DNA of 64,000 nt, taken from NCBI RefSeq assembly GCF_900110205.1, contig NZ_FOCV01000011.1, positions 62,001-126,000 on the forward strand, given 5' to 3'. This DNA comes from Rhizobium tibeticum (GTDB lineage Bacteria > Pseudomonadota > Alphaproteobacteria > Rhizobiales > Rhizobiaceae). Below the pieces are notes generated by a model, which did no database searches, was not told where the DNA came from, and worked only from the letters and a program-made list of their open reading frames with translations. How positions within the stretch are numbered: position 1 is the stretch's first letter; each line of letters begins with the position of its first letter. Shown here piece after piece: positions 18,870 to 28,119 of the stretch. The translations under genes and the position numbers were made by a program.

Positions 18870-20942
18870 ATGGACGATAGCAACGACCTCTTTTCTGGAC
18901 TGCCCCTGACACCGAAGCAGGAGGAGGCTCCAAAGCCTGCCGAGCCGCCAAAGGCTGCGCCCGCCGAGGCCGCTGCTCCGGTCTCGCGTCAGGCGCCCGT
19001 GAGCTCGACATCGGACGACTACGGCGCGTCCTCGATCCGCGTTCTCGAGGGACTCGAGCCCGTTCGCATGCGTCCGGGCATGTATATCGGCGGCACCGAC
19101 GAAAAGGCGCTGCACCACCTGTTCGCCGAGGTCATCGACAACTCGATGGACGAAGCGGTCGCCGGCCACGCCAACTTCATCGAGGTCTATCTCGACCGCG
19201 AGGGCTATCTGACGGTCAGCGACAACGGACGCGGGATACCCGTCGAAAACCATCCGCAGGTTCCAGGCAAGTCGACGCTCGAAGTCATCATGACCAAGCT
19301 ACACGCCGGCGGCAAGTTCGACGGCAAGGCATACGAGACATCCGGTGGCCTCCACGGCGTTGGCGTTTCTGTCGTCAACGCGCTTTCCGACGTGCTGGAA
19401 GTCGAGGTTGCGCGTAATCGGAAGCTGTATCGCCAGCGCTTCTCCCGAGGTTTGCCGCAAGGCGAACTGGAGGAACTCGGCGACGTCCATAATCGTCGTG
19501 GCACACGTGTCCGCTTTCACCCCGATCCGCAGATTTTTGGCGAGCACGCAAAGTTCGATGCGGGGCGCGTGTTCCGTATGGCGCGCTCCAAGGCTTACCT
19601 CTTTGGCGGCGTGGAAATCCGCTGGAGCTGCGAGGAAGGTGTGCTGCCGCAAGGCTCCGAGATACCTGACAAGGCGGTCTTCCACTTCCCCGGCGGTCTG
19701 AAGGATTACCTGCAGGCGACGATGGGCAAGGAATTCACCGTCACCCGCGAGATCTTCGCAGGCAAGACGGAGAAGACCAGTGGTCACGGTTCGCTGGAGT
19801 GGGCAATCACCTGGTATGGCGGCGATCCTCAGGTTCATTCCTACTGCAATACCATCCCGACACCCGAAGGCGGTACACACGAGGCAGGCCTGCGCATCGC
19901 GCTGACTAAGGGCCTGAAGAATTACGCTGATCTGACGCAGAACAAGCGCGCCGCCCAGATCACCACCGATGACGTGATGATCTCCGCAGTCGGCATGCTG
20001 TCGGTCTTCATTCGCGAGCCTGAATTCGTCGGCCAGACGAAGGACAAGCTTGCGACCGTCGAAGCCCAGCGCATCGTTGAAAACGCACTTCGCGACCCGT
20101 TCGACCACTATCTTGCCGACAATCCGAACGAAGCAGCCAAGCTGCTCGACTGGGTCATAGAGCGCGCGGAAGAGCGCCTGCGCCGTCGCAAGGAAAAGGA
20201 AGTCAACCGCAAGACGGCCGTGCGCAAGCTGCGTCTGCCCGGCAAGCTCGCCGATTGCGCACAGAACACCGCCCAGGGTGCCGAACTCTTCATCGTCGAA
20301 GGTGACTCGGCCGGCGGCTCCGCCAAGCAGGCGCGTAACCGCGCCAACCAGGCCATCCTCCCACTGCGCGGCAAGATCCTCAACGTCGCAAGCGCCGGTC
20401 GCGAGAAGCTTGGCGCCAACCAGCAGCTCGCTGATCTCGTCCAGGCGCTCGGCTGCGGCACACGCTCGAAGTATCGCGAGGAAGACCTTCGCTACGAACG
20501 CATCATCGTGATGACCGACGCCGACGTCGACGGCGCTCACATTGCGTCGTTGCTGATCACGTTCTTTTATCAGGAGATGCCCGAGCTGGTCCGTGGCGGT
20601 CACCTCTTCCTTGCCGTGCCGCCGCTTTACAAGATCACCCAGGGCGCGAAGTCGGCCTACGCCCGCGATGACGCGCACCGGGCCGAGCTGATGGAGACCG
20701 AGTTCAAGGGCAAGGCCAAAGTCGAAATCAGCCGATTCAAAGGTCTCGGCGAAATGCTGCCGGCGCAGCTCAAGGAAACCACCATGGACCCAAGCAAGCG
20801 CACGCTGTTGCGCGTGGTCATTGACGAGGTGGATTTCGAGGGCACGCGCACGGCGGTCGACGACCTGATGGGAACGAAGCCGGAAGCTCGCTTCCGGTTC
20901 ATTCAGGATCGTGCTGCCTTTGCGGAAAACCTCGATATCTGA
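18870..20942 (+). CDS. parE: DNA topoisomerase IV subunit B
   Basis: ATPase subunit of topoisomerase IV, which unlinks daughter chromosomes. The 690-residue protein has an Ala/Pro-rich N-terminal extension (about 50 residues, seen in rhizobial ParE), the GHKL ATPase motifs DNSMDEA and DNGRGIP, and the Toprim motifs EGDSAGGSAKQ and DADVDGAHI. The shorter C-terminal part distinguishes it from GyrB. The ATG at 18870 follows AACGGCCCC with a modest ribosome binding site. A 566-codon open frame on the opposite strand is an artefact of codon bias. Confidence 0.97.
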   Translation: MDDSNDLFSGLPLTPKQEEAPKPAEPPKAAPAEAAAPVSRQAPVSSTSDDYGASSIRVLEGLEPVRMRPGMYIGGTDEKALHHLFAEVIDNSMDEAVAGHANFIEVYLDREGYLTVSDNGRGIPVENHPQVPGKSTLEVIMTKLHAGGKFDGKAYETSGGLHGVGVSVVNALSDVLEVEVARNRKLYRQRFSRGLPQGELEELGDVHNRRGTRVRFHPDPQIFGEHAKFDAGRVFRMARSKAYLFGGVEIRWSCEEGVLPQGSEIPDKAVFHFPGGLKDYLQATMGKEFTVTREIFAGKTEKTSGHGSLEWAITWYGGDPQVHSYCNTIPTPEGGTHEAGLRIALTKGLKNYADLTQNKRAAQITTDDVMISAVGMLSVFIREPEFVGQTKDKLATVEAQRIVENALRDPFDHYLADNPNEAAKLLDWVIERAEERLRRRKEKEVNRKTAVRKLRLPGKLADCAQNTAQGAELFIVEGDSAGGSAKQARNRANQAILPLRGKILNVASAGREKLGANQQLADLVQALGCGTRSKYREEDLRYERIIVMTDADVDGAHIASLLITFFYQEMPELVRGGHLFLAVPPLYKITQGAKSAYARDDAHRAELMETEFKGKAKVEISRFKGLGEMLPAQLKETTMDPSKRTLLRVVIDEVDFEGTRTAVDDLMGTKPEARFRFIQDRAAFAENLDI

Positions 20943-20947
20943 AACGG

Positions 20948-21403
20948 TTAGTCGAGGTGCACTGTAATTTCCGTCTTCACGGAGTTGGCGAGGAAGCACA
21001 GTTCATGCGCCTCGTGATGTAGTCTCTGTTCGATCTCGCGGTTCGGCCTGTCGCCGGCATAGATGACCCGCGGACGAAGTTCTACGCGGCCAACCATTGT
21101 CTTGCCATCCACGGTTTCCATCAGGCCGGTCGCTGCATCGACATAGCTGTCGATCATGATGCGTTTTTTTGAAGCAAGCCAGAGGTAGAACAGCATGTGG
21201 CAGCTGGACAGCGCCGCAACGTACGCCTCTTCCGGATCCACATTTTCAGCAAGCGCGTAGGGCAACGGCACATTATGCGGCGAAGCGGAGGCAGCAACGG
21301 AAGCACCGCCATCGAAGTTCCATCTATGTCCGCGGCTGTAGCGTCCGTCGATAAAACTTGCCGCGCCCCGCTCCCACGCGACCTCTGCGGAAAACGTCGT
21401 CAT
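20948..21403 (-). CDS. OsmC family protein
   Basis: A 151-residue OsmC-like protein. The two redox cysteines of the family are present in AALSSCHMLFYL (about residue 87) and HELCFLANS (about residue 136). Family members reduce organic hydroperoxides using thiols in the cytoplasm. It starts only 4 bases after the stop of the GntR regulator and is probably translated from the same mRNA, while it converges on parE with 5 bases between stops. The usual MarR-type OhrR regulator is absent; the GntR partner is unusual. Confidence 0.88.
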   Translation of the reverse strand: MTTFSAEVAWERGAASFIDGRYSRGHRWNFDGGASVAASASPHNVPLPYALAENVDPEEAYVAALSSCHMLFYLWLASKKRIMIDSYVDAATGLMETVDGKTMVGRVELRPRVIYAGDRPNREIEQRLHHEAHELCFLANSVKTEITVHLD

Positions 21404-21407
21404 CCTG

Positions 21408-22025
21408 TCATTCTCCTTCGCGCGTCAGGCGCGCTGTTGTCATCTGCAAATGGGCGGACAAGGCCTGCAGCGCAGCGGCTTCGTCGCGACGTGCGCAGGC
21501 TTCGATAATGGCGCGATGCTCGGCGTGGAGGCTGACGCGCTCATCGGAGCCCTTCGGTTGTTTCAGATAGGCGCGGCGCGATTCACGGCGCAGTTCATCG
21601 ATCATGAAAAGAAGGCGGGCATTGCCGCATCGCCCATAGAGCGTTCGATGAAAAGCGACATCCAGCTCTTCCAGGATAGCAGGGTTCTCCTCTTCAACCA
21701 GATCTTCGTTGAGACGGTGCGCCTTACGCAGGTCGCTATCGCCGAGGATCGGCAGCGATCCTCGCAGCGCCATCTTCTCCAACGCTGCGCGGATCTCGGC
21801 GAGCTCACGTGCCTGCTCTTCCGTCAAACCGGCCACAGCAAGGCTTCGGTCTGGCCGCCGGTCGAGCAGGCCCGAGGCCAGCAGCCGATCAAGGGCTTGG
21901 CGCACCGGCTGGCGGCTCACACCAAATCGCTCCGCCAGAAGCTCCTGCTTCAGTACTGTGCCCGGCAGCAGGTTGCCGCCTTCAATTTCGCGCCGAAGCG
22001 CCGCCGTGATCACATTTGAATCCAT
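21408..22025 (-). CDS. GntR family transcriptional regulator (FadR/FCD subgroup)
   Basis: A 205-residue regulator. The start at 22025 (MDSNVITAALRREIEGG) was preferred over 22142 because the extra 39 residues have no family match. The winged helix reads LLAERFGVSRQPVRQALDRL; the rest is an all-helical FCD ligand-binding domain with histidines in AFHRTLYG and HAEHRAI, which in this family often bind metal and a carboxylate ligand. Upstream of and coupled to the OsmC gene, and divergent from the AI-2E family permease; either could be its target. Confidence 0.88.
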   Translation of the reverse strand: MDSNVITAALRREIEGGNLLPGTVLKQELLAERFGVSRQPVRQALDRLLASGLLDRRPDRSLAVAGLTEEQARELAEIRAALEKMALRGSLPILGDSDLRKAHRLNEDLVEEENPAILEELDVAFHRTLYGRCGNARLLFMIDELRRESRRAYLKQPKGSDERVSLHAEHRAIIEACARRDEAAALQALSAHLQMTTARLTREGE

Positions 22026-22229
22026 GGATCCAAAGTAACCGATCGAGCGGATTTTGGCTACATTGTTGCAGGATTCTGTCATATTGATTGCGGAGAATGG
22101 GGTTAAGGAGCGTAGTGTAATCGCTGCGGATTTCGGATGCACCTGTTGGCAGCATTAACCGGTCATTGTGCTTGCGCCCGAGAGATACATGGCCCATATC
22201 CATAGTCAAAATAGGGGGAAAAGAGCGAC

Positions 22230-23408
22230 GTGAGCCTTCCGAACAGCAATATCCAGCGAGAGTCGCGATGGCTCGGCCCTTCGGGTCCTGCCCGCACGCC
22301 ATTAATTCCCTCGATCTCTGCGGCGCGCTGGCTGCTGGTCCTTGTTGTCGCGGCTGGCGTCTACTTCTTCTATGGCTTTGCCGTCCCGGTGCTTGCGGCG
22401 CTTGTCATCGGTTTTGCAAGCTGGCCGCTTTATCGCCGCCTGCTCGAGCGGGTCGGTGGAAACACCACGATCGCTGCCACCGTCGCCATTGTGCTGATCG
22501 TCACGTTCCTGGTCTTGCCGATCGTCTTCGCTGTCACCTATACGACAGGCGAAGTGCGAGAGTGGGTGGCCTGGGCAGTCCATGCAAACAGGTCGGGTGC
22601 GCCGACACCGCAGTGGATCATCGCCCTGCCCTTTGCCGGCCCCTATCTCGACGAGTTGTGGACCAAATATATTGGCAGCCCCGGCTCCATGGGTGAGGTG
22701 ATCCAGGCTGTCAGCGGCGCCAACATCGGCAATATCTATCGGGCGATTCTGGCAGCAGGCGGCGGCGCCTTCCACCTATTGCTGACGCTGCTCTTCATGC
22801 TGATTGCGCTGTTCTTCGTTTACCGCGATGGTTCCGCTTTCTCGCGGCAGATCGACATGCTCGGCGAGCGTATTCTCCCGAACCGCTGGGAGCGGATTTC
22901 GCGGGTCGTACCGGCAACCATCAGCTCGACTGTCATGGGCATGACGTTGATCGCGATCGGCGAAGGCATCGTGCTCGGCGTCGCCTATTGGATCGCCGGT
23001 GTCCCCTCGCCCGTGACGCTCGGCGTTCTCACCGGCATCATGGCCTTGATACCGGGCGGCGCGCCGCTCTCCTTTACGCTGGTGTCCGTCTATTTGCTGG
23101 CTAGTGGCTCGCACATTGCCGGCGTCGGTCTTTTTGTTTGGGGAACGGTCGAGCTGTTCATTGTCGACAAGACGTTGCGGCCGAAGCTCGTCGGCGGTCC
23201 GATTAAACTGCCATTCCTGCCCACGTTCTTCGGCCTCGTGGGCGGCGTGAAGACCATGGGCTTCCTCGGCCTCTTCATCGGGCCGGTCCTGATGGCCCTC
23301 ATCGTCGCGATCTGGCGCGAGTGGATGCACGAGGTTCGCGATGCGGAAACAGGACCACAAGTCATGATCGACGAACAGACCCCTCCGGGATCTCGCGCGG
23401 CTGAGTGA
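22230..23408 (+). CDS. AI-2E family transporter (UPF0118 permease)
   Basis: A 392-residue inner-membrane protein with about eight hydrophobic segments, among them LLVLVVAAGVYFFYGFAVPV, LLLTLLFMLIALFFVYRDG and the C-terminal MGFLGLFIGPVLMALIVAI. The GPVLMAL segment and the central periplasmic region fit the AI-2E exporter family. Real cargo is known for few members. The start is GTG at 22230, preceded by AGGGGGAAAAGAG. It is divergent from the GntR regulator and its stop abuts that of the convergent GNAT gene. Confidence 0.9.
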   Translation: MSLPNSNIQRESRWLGPSGPARTPLIPSISAARWLLVLVVAAGVYFFYGFAVPVLAALVIGFASWPLYRRLLERVGGNTTIAATVAIVLIVTFLVLPIVFAVTYTTGEVREWVAWAVHANRSGAPTPQWIIALPFAGPYLDELWTKYIGSPGSMGEVIQAVSGANIGNIYRAILAAGGGAFHLLLTLLFMLIALFFVYRDGSAFSRQIDMLGERILPNRWERISRVVPATISSTVMGMTLIAIGEGIVLGVAYWIAGVPSPVTLGVLTGIMALIPGGAPLSFTLVSVYLLASGSHIAGVGLFVWGTVELFIVDKTLRPKLVGGPIKLPFLPTFFGLVGGVKTMGFLGLFIGPVLMALIVAIWREWMHEVRDAETGPQVMIDEQTPPGSRAAE

Positions 23409-23867
23409 TCAGGAGAGCCGCTTTTCCATGAACAGACTGAGCGGGTCCGGCAGGTAGCCACCGAACGGTTCTATTTCGACGTAGCCGTATTTGCGGTAGA
23501 GAGCGATTGCCTCCGGCTGGTAGATGCCGGTTTCGAGCCGAACGGCCCGCAGCTTCTTTTCAGCGGCGGCCGCTTCGAGCGCGTTCATCAGCTTGCTTGC
23601 CACCTTCAAGCCGCGCGCGGCCGGGTCAACGAACATGCGTTTGATCTCCGCCGTTCCGTCGCCAACCTCGACCAGCGCGCAGCAGCCGACGATCGCACTG
23701 TCGTTGCGCGCGACAAAGAAGTTGACGGTCGGCTTTTCCAACGTCGAGACCTCGACGAGGTGGTTGCTCTCCGGCGGATAGAGCGACTGCGCGTAGGTAT
23801 CGGACATGTCGAGCAATCGGAGCACGCCTTCTTGGCGCGGTGGTTCTAGAGCAATCGTAATGGACAC
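23409..23867 (-). CDS. GNAT family N-acetyltransferase
   Basis: A 152-residue acetyltransferase. The acetyl-CoA site is at IKRMFVDPAARGLKVASKLM (about residues 74-93), and the closing segment is YRKYGYVEIEPFGGY, ending in SLFMEKRL, typical of small GNATs that use amino-acid or small-molecule substrates. The acceptor is unknown. Its stop lies directly next to the stop of the convergent permease gene, with no room for a separate terminator. Confidence 0.87.
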   Translation of the reverse strand: MSITIALEPPRQEGVLRLLDMSDTYAQSLYPPESNHLVEVSTLEKPTVNFFVARNDSAIVGCCALVEVGDGTAEIKRMFVDPAARGLKVASKLMNALEAAAAEKKLRAVRLETGIYQPEAIALYRKYGYVEIEPFGGYLPDPLSLFMEKRLS

Positions 23868-23984
23868 GGGATTTTCCTGTCTTGGGCGCGCTCCCCACGA
23901 CGAAAAGCTAACGCTGGAGCGCCTTCATTCTGTTGGAATTACAGTCTCTAAGAGGCAGAGTTTCAATATTCACAAGGCGATATT

Positions 23985-24395
23985 ATGCAAGCGGTATTGG
24001 TTGCAATGACCATCTTAGGGTGCAACGACTCGGTTACACAATGCAACTACATCGCCACGGTCGAGAAACAGTGGCAGAGCGTTGCAATGTGCGACGCCGA
24101 CTCGGAAAGGCAACTGAAGCACTTTACGAATGTAAGCTACCCGACAGTCATTGCCGTTTGTGAGCCACCGAAGCCTGCTACGCCCCCGGACGCACCAAAG
24201 GCCGTCGTAGAAAACACGCCAAAACTGCCCGCACCAGCTGAAACGCAAGGGCGTTTGTCAGTTCTCGCTGACCGGGTGGCGGGCCAGGTACGTGCCCATT
24301 TACCATCCGGCAGCGATATGAAAACAGTGCTGGTTTCGCCCGTCCATTTCGTCTCGGGAAGCTATTCCTGGGTCGCGAAGCGGCTTGGCCCCTAG
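23985..24395 (+). CDS. Hypothetical protein, 136 aa
   Basis: I do not recognise this protein. The ATG at 23985 follows AAGGCGATATT, a usable ribosome binding site. The N-terminal part has five cysteines within about 60 residues (GCNDSVTQC, AMC, AVC) and looks extracytoplasmic or metal-binding; the middle is Pro/Ala-rich (PPKPATPPDAPK). The first dozen residues could be a short signal, but they end in LGCND, giving a possible lipoprotein-like site. It converges with and overlaps the DUF2336 gene by 4 bases. Codon use is less GC-biased at its start than in neighbours. Confidence 0.55.
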   Translation: MQAVLVAMTILGCNDSVTQCNYIATVEKQWQSVAMCDADSERQLKHFTNVSYPTVIAVCEPPKPATPPDAPKAVVENTPKLPAPAETQGRLSVLADRVAGQVRAHLPSGSDMKTVLVSPVHFVSGSYSWVAKRLGP

Positions 24396-25564
24396 GCTGC
24401 GGCGAGAGACGTTACCTGCGCGTACGCGCGCGCATGCTGCCGCTGCTCCGCAATGTGCAGCCTTTCGACCGTCTCGAGGAGTTCTTGGGCAGCACCGCGC
24501 GTTCCATGCCGACGGAACTTCGCAAGCAGCTTGTCGCAGACGTCGCCGAGCATGGTGGCGGCAAGGTTTTTCGATGCCTCCCGCCACAGCAGCGTTGCTT
24601 CGACGAAGATCACGCTGATGTCGCGGGCAAGGCCGGCCGATTCGTAGAGGGCGCGCACTGCGTGCATGCGCCCAGTCGCGAGGATGGAGCGAACGCGTCG
24701 CTCATCACAACCCGTAAGGTTGACAATTGCAGCCGCAAAGAAGTCCACCTTGCCCGAACAGAGGGCATGCATCAGGAAGGACGGCGTCAGGTGGCCGCTT
24801 ACCCGCAAATGTTCGACAAGGTCTGAAATCTCGTGCGGCGTGAGGTCGCCTGCAATCGAGACGACGGCGGCTTCGTTGGCTTCCCGGCTGATCCGATGCA
24901 ATCGGTTCGGATCGATCGTCGCCTGCGCCAATGGCAGATTGACGAGAGCGACCCTGACATGCTGCGTCAACAACTGGCGTGCGTGTGCCGGCAGGTCCCA
25001 ACGAGCCAGCAATAGATTGCGGATTTCGCAATGGTGGCCGAGACGCTCGGCAATTCTCTTGAGCGAATAAGGTGCGATCACCGCCCCGTCGTTTTCGAGA
25101 AGGCACAGGACGGTCTCGTCTTCGCCGATTTCTGCAAGCGCGGCAGAAACCGACCGTGAGATCGTGCCACGCGCTGCAATCAGTATTCGCGTAACGTCGC
25201 TGCCGCTGGTCGCCAGATCCACCAGGTCGGCATCCGACAGCAAGGGCGAGCATGTGACGGCGTGGCACGCAATCTCCGGCTGGTCCGCTGCGAGCGAGAG
25301 AATAATGGCTCGCGGCGCCTTCGGCGACCACGAGATTGCTTCGGCAAGCGCCAGCCTTACTTTGGGGGATGGGTCGTCGAGCAGGAAAGTCAGGGCCATC
25401 TCGGCGGCTGCGCGTTCTGCTGCAGCCATCTCGGACTGCAGATAGGCTCTGCCCAGGGCATTGGCCGCGCGGGCCCTGTCTCCGGCCTTGGCGGTTTCCG
25501 CCCAACGAAGAAATGCTTCTACGATCACCCGTGTGCCCCATGCCCGAATGCGATTCTCTCGCAT
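24392..25564 (-). CDS. DUF2336 domain-containing protein
   Basis: A 390-residue alpha-helical protein of the DUF2336 family, common in Rhizobiales and of unknown function. Helical repeat-like segments recur, for instance LLDDPSPKVRLALAEAIS and LARDISVIFVEATLLW. The start is uncertain: ATG at 25564 has a poor ribosome binding site, and a GTG at 25528 (VIVEAFLRWAE) matches the usual start of family members better. No signal peptide or membrane helix is evident. It follows the flavin-reductase gene by 79 bases on the same strand. Confidence 0.85.
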   Translation of the reverse strand: MRENRIRAWGTRVIVEAFLRWAETAKAGDRARAANALGRAYLQSEMAAAERAAAEMALTFLLDDPSPKVRLALAEAISWSPKAPRAIILSLAADQPEIACHAVTCSPLLSDADLVDLATSGSDVTRILIAARGTISRSVSAALAEIGEDETVLCLLENDGAVIAPYSLKRIAERLGHHCEIRNLLLARWDLPAHARQLLTQHVRVALVNLPLAQATIDPNRLHRISREANEAAVVSIAGDLTPHEISDLVEHLRVSGHLTPSFLMHALCSGKVDFFAAAIVNLTGCDERRVRSILATGRMHAVRALYESAGLARDISVIFVEATLLWREASKNLAATMLGDVCDKLLAKFRRHGTRGAAQELLETVERLHIAEQRQHARAYAQVTSLAAA

Positions 25565-25643
25565 TCCAATCAGTGGGACTACGGTATGCGCAAAAAGTTT
25601 ATGATTGGTTCACCATGTTTATTAAAGGCTTGGCCCGGGAGCC

Positions 25644-26246
25644 TCAAACCTGCGGTCGGAACATTTCGAACACGTTGCTGTCTTCGCTGTAGTCCATGTA
25701 ACCCATGCGCGCGACCGGCCTGGCGATCGCCATATCGAGGCGTCCATCGCGAATGATCGTTTCGTCGATGCGGATGCCGATGACCTGGCCGAAGACCATG
25801 ATGTTCTCGCAATCCTCGCCGCTGAGTGACATCGGCACAAGGGTTTCCGTTACCTTGCATTCGAGCACGGCAAAGGCTTCGGCGACATAGGGCGCATCGA
25901 CAAGCTCGCCTTTCCTCGCAGTCAGGCCGGCAAGCGCAAACTCGTCGACACCGTAGTCGACGGCAGCCGATGAGGTATTCATCTTCTCGACCAGGTTCCG
26001 GCTCACGAAGTTGCAGGTGAACTCGCCCGTCTCGACTGCATTCCTCTGACTGTGCTTGCGGCCGGCGGAAGAAAACATCACGAGTTTCGGGCGGTCGGAA
26101 ATCGCATTGAAGAAGGAGTACGGCGCGAGATTGATCGAGCCGTCCCTTCCCTTGCTGCCGATCCAGCCGATCGGGCGCGGCGCGACGATCGCCTTGAAGG
26201 GATCATGCGCCAGACCGTGCCGGTTCGTATCGGTGGTATAGAACAT
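25644..26246 (-). CDS. Flavin reductase family protein (FMN-binding split barrel)
   Basis: A 200-residue protein starting [20 protein letters not shown]. The segment VAPRPIGWIGS followed by NLAPYSFFNAISDRP is the FMN-binding core of the family seen in flavin:NADH reductases and related oxidoreductases. The ATG overlaps the stop of the nitroreductase gene (TGATG), so the two flavoproteins are probably made together. In that setting it may act as a partner reductase or an independent oxidoreductase. A much longer open frame up to 26681 is the nitroreductase gene read out of frame. Confidence 0.88.
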   Translation of the reverse strand: MFYTTDTNRHGLAHDPFKAIVAPRPIGWIGSKGRDGSINLAPYSFFNAISDRPKLVMFSSAGRKHSQRNAVETGEFTCNFVSRNLVEKMNTSSAAVDYGVDEFALAGLTARKGELVDAPYVAEAFAVLECKVTETLVPMSLSGEDCENIMVFGQVIGIRIDETIIRDGRLDMAIARPVARMGYMDYSEDSNVFEMFRPQV

Positions 26247-26830
26247 CAGTCCTCTCCGCCAAACCAGGTAACCGTCTCGGTCAACTCCGGACGCGGGCGC
26301 TCGACGGCAGGAAACGTCGTCGACCCCATGTGAATGAAGCCGGCGATCCTTTCGCCCGGCTTGACGCCGAGCAGCTCGTAGGCCCGCTCGTCGTAGGCGA
26401 ACCATTCCGTCAGCCAGTTGGCGACCCATCCGTGGGCGTTGGCGGCAAAGATGATGTTGAGGCAGACTGCGCCGGCAGACATCAACTGCTCCCACTCGGG
26501 AATCTTCATATGCGGGCCGGACTTGCTGACCACGGCAACGACGACAGGAGCGCGGGTCAAACGCGTCCGCTCCACCTGTATCATTTCGTCGGAAAGGTCT
26601 GGCTTGGCCTCGACTGCGAGCTTCAGAAGCTCCTCGCTGATCCGGGCACGCTCGCCGCCGCGATAGACGATGAAGCGCCATGGCGCGAGCTTGCCGTGAT
26701 CAGGCACGCGCGAGGCCAGGCGCAAAATCTCTTCGATCTCGGCCTTATCGGGCCCCGGCTCTGACATCTGGAACGCAGGAATAGAACGGCGCACGCCGAG
26801 ATAGTCGATCAGCTTGATATCGGATTTCAT
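26246..26830 (-). CDS. Nitroreductase family protein
   Basis: A 194-residue flavin oxidoreductase of the nitroreductase fold. RRSIPAFQM near the N-terminus is the FMN phosphate-binding arginine region, [16 protein letters not shown] is the conserved second segment, and [16 protein letters not shown] the helix that closes the dimer. Similar to the YdjA/NfnB-like small members. Overlaps the flavin-reductase gene downstream. Physiological substrate unknown. Confidence 0.9.
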   Translation of the reverse strand: MKSDIKLIDYLGVRRSIPAFQMSEPGPDKAEIEEILRLASRVPDHGKLAPWRFIVYRGGERARISEELLKLAVEAKPDLSDEMIQVERTRLTRAPVVVAVVSKSGPHMKIPEWEQLMSAGAVCLNIIFAANAHGWVANWLTEWFAYDERAYELLGVKPGERIAGFIHMGSTTFPAVERPRPELTETVTWFGGED

Positions 26831-26901
26831 GCGGGAGAGACTTCCATTTTCATGACAGCATTTGGGATGGGTCTTGAATTTGCCATCGCGTTGGTCTTGA
26901 A

Positions 26902-28035
26902 GTGGCCTCTGTGATTTCAGATGTCAATTGGTTCGTACGACACATGGTTGGCATTTCGCCATATGCACGCATAAGCCTGGCCTTCGCTTTCACTGCCCTG
27001 CTGCCTTTGGGCAGTCAGGCGCAGGAGGCCTTCCAGACCTTCAGGCAGATGGACACGACGGCGAAGATGCCGAAGCTGAACGCCTTCATTGCGCCGGGTA
27101 CGGCGCCGCAGGGCTCGAAGCTGCACGAGGTCGCCCTTGAGGCAAAGCTGACGGCCAATGGCGATGCGGTCCAGGACGGCCTTTCCTGGTATGTGTTCAG
27201 CCCCATGACGGGCTCCGATGGCAAGCTCCCGCTGATTGCATCGTCGCAGGGCGGCTCTGCGGACTTCCAGCTTGCGCCCGGAGACTATTTCGTCAACGTT
27301 TCCTTCGGTCGCGCCGGTGTTACCCGCAAACTGACGGTTCCCGAAGAGGGTAAGGTTGACAAGCAGACGATGGTGCTGGAGGCCGGCGGATTGCTGTTGA
27401 ACGCCGTATCGGGCTCGGACGTCCGCATCCGGCCGGATCAGCTTAGCTTCTCGATCTACTCCGCCGAGGTGCGCGAAGACGGGGAGCGCGGTCTTGTCAT
27501 GGCTGATGTGCCCCCCAATACCGTGGTTCGTCTGAATGCGGGGACGTACCACATTGTCTCCGAATACGGCGACACAAACGCTTCGATCCGCGCCGACATC
27601 CAGGTGGAAGCGGGCAAGCTCACAGAAGCAACGATCCAGCACAAAGCCGCGCAGATCACCTTCAAACTCGTGTCCGACGCCGGTGGAGAAGCGATTGCCG
27701 ATACCGCCTGGTCGATCCTGACGGCCGCTGGCGACAGTGTCGGCGAGAGTGTCAGCGCCTTCCCGACCATGGTGCTTGCCGAAGGCGAATATTCAGCGGT
27801 TGCCCGAAACAAGGACAAAATCTACCAGCGTGATTTCAAGGTGGAGGCCGGCAAGAACACCGATGTCGAAGTCCTGATGAAGGACGTACAGCCCGAAGCG
27901 CCGACTGAGGCGGCAAAAACGGTGCAGGTTCAGCCGGATCAACAACCGCCGGCGGGTGACACTTCGTCCCCGACGCAGGCGCCATTGCCCTCTTATGATC
28001 AACTGCAGAGCGGCACCGGCGACGACGCGGACTAA
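26902..28035 (+). CDS. Conserved exported protein of unknown function
   Basis: A 377-residue protein by the GTG at 26902. An ATG at 26944 gives a cleaner signal peptide ([20 protein letters not shown] then PLGSQAQE) and may be the real start; neither has a strong ribosome binding site. The mature part is rich in beta strands with repeating units of a prealbumin-like kind, such as [29 protein letters not shown] and [13 protein letters not shown], which look like three related beta domains. The tail is Pro/Gln-rich. Related proteins are common in Rhizobiaceae without assigned function. Ends at a strong hairpin. Confidence 0.78.
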   Translation: MASVISDVNWFVRHMVGISPYARISLAFAFTALLPLGSQAQEAFQTFRQMDTTAKMPKLNAFIAPGTAPQGSKLHEVALEAKLTANGDAVQDGLSWYVFSPMTGSDGKLPLIASSQGGSADFQLAPGDYFVNVSFGRAGVTRKLTVPEEGKVDKQTMVLEAGGLLLNAVSGSDVRIRPDQLSFSIYSAEVREDGERGLVMADVPPNTVVRLNAGTYHIVSEYGDTNASIRADIQVEAGKLTEATIQHKAAQITFKLVSDAGGEAIADTAWSILTAAGDSVGESVSAFPTMVLAEGEYSAVARNKDKIYQRDFKVEAGKNTDVEVLMKDVQPEAPTEAAKTVQVQPDQQPPAGDTSSPTQAPLPSYDQLQSGTGDDAD

Positions 28036-28065
28036 TCTGCTTCAACGTGTTGCGGACAAAGAAAG

Positions 28066-28097
28066 CCGCCCGGTCTGTCCAGAGACCGGGCGGTTTT
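28066..28097. terminator. Rho-independent terminator between convergent genes
   Basis: Perfect 11-bp stem CCGCCCGGTCT (28066-28076) and AGACCGGGCGG (28083-28093) followed by TTTT on the plus strand; on the minus strand the run is CTTTCTTTG. It can serve both the exported-protein gene and thrS. Confidence 0.88.
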
Positions 28098-28119
28098 GTA
28101 TTGTGGTCTGGTTGGTGGC

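Noticed and set aside
18659..18883. Longer N-terminus of the secreted hydrolase, overlapping the parE start
   Set aside because: It would bury the signal peptide and overlap the divergent parE start.
19299..20999. A 566-codon open frame antisense to parE
   Set aside because: It mirrors the codon bias of parE, shows no domain, and parE itself is certain.
26247..26681. N-terminal extension of the flavin reductase to 345 residues
   Set aside because: The extension is the nitroreductase gene read in another frame; the ATG at 26246 gives the family start.
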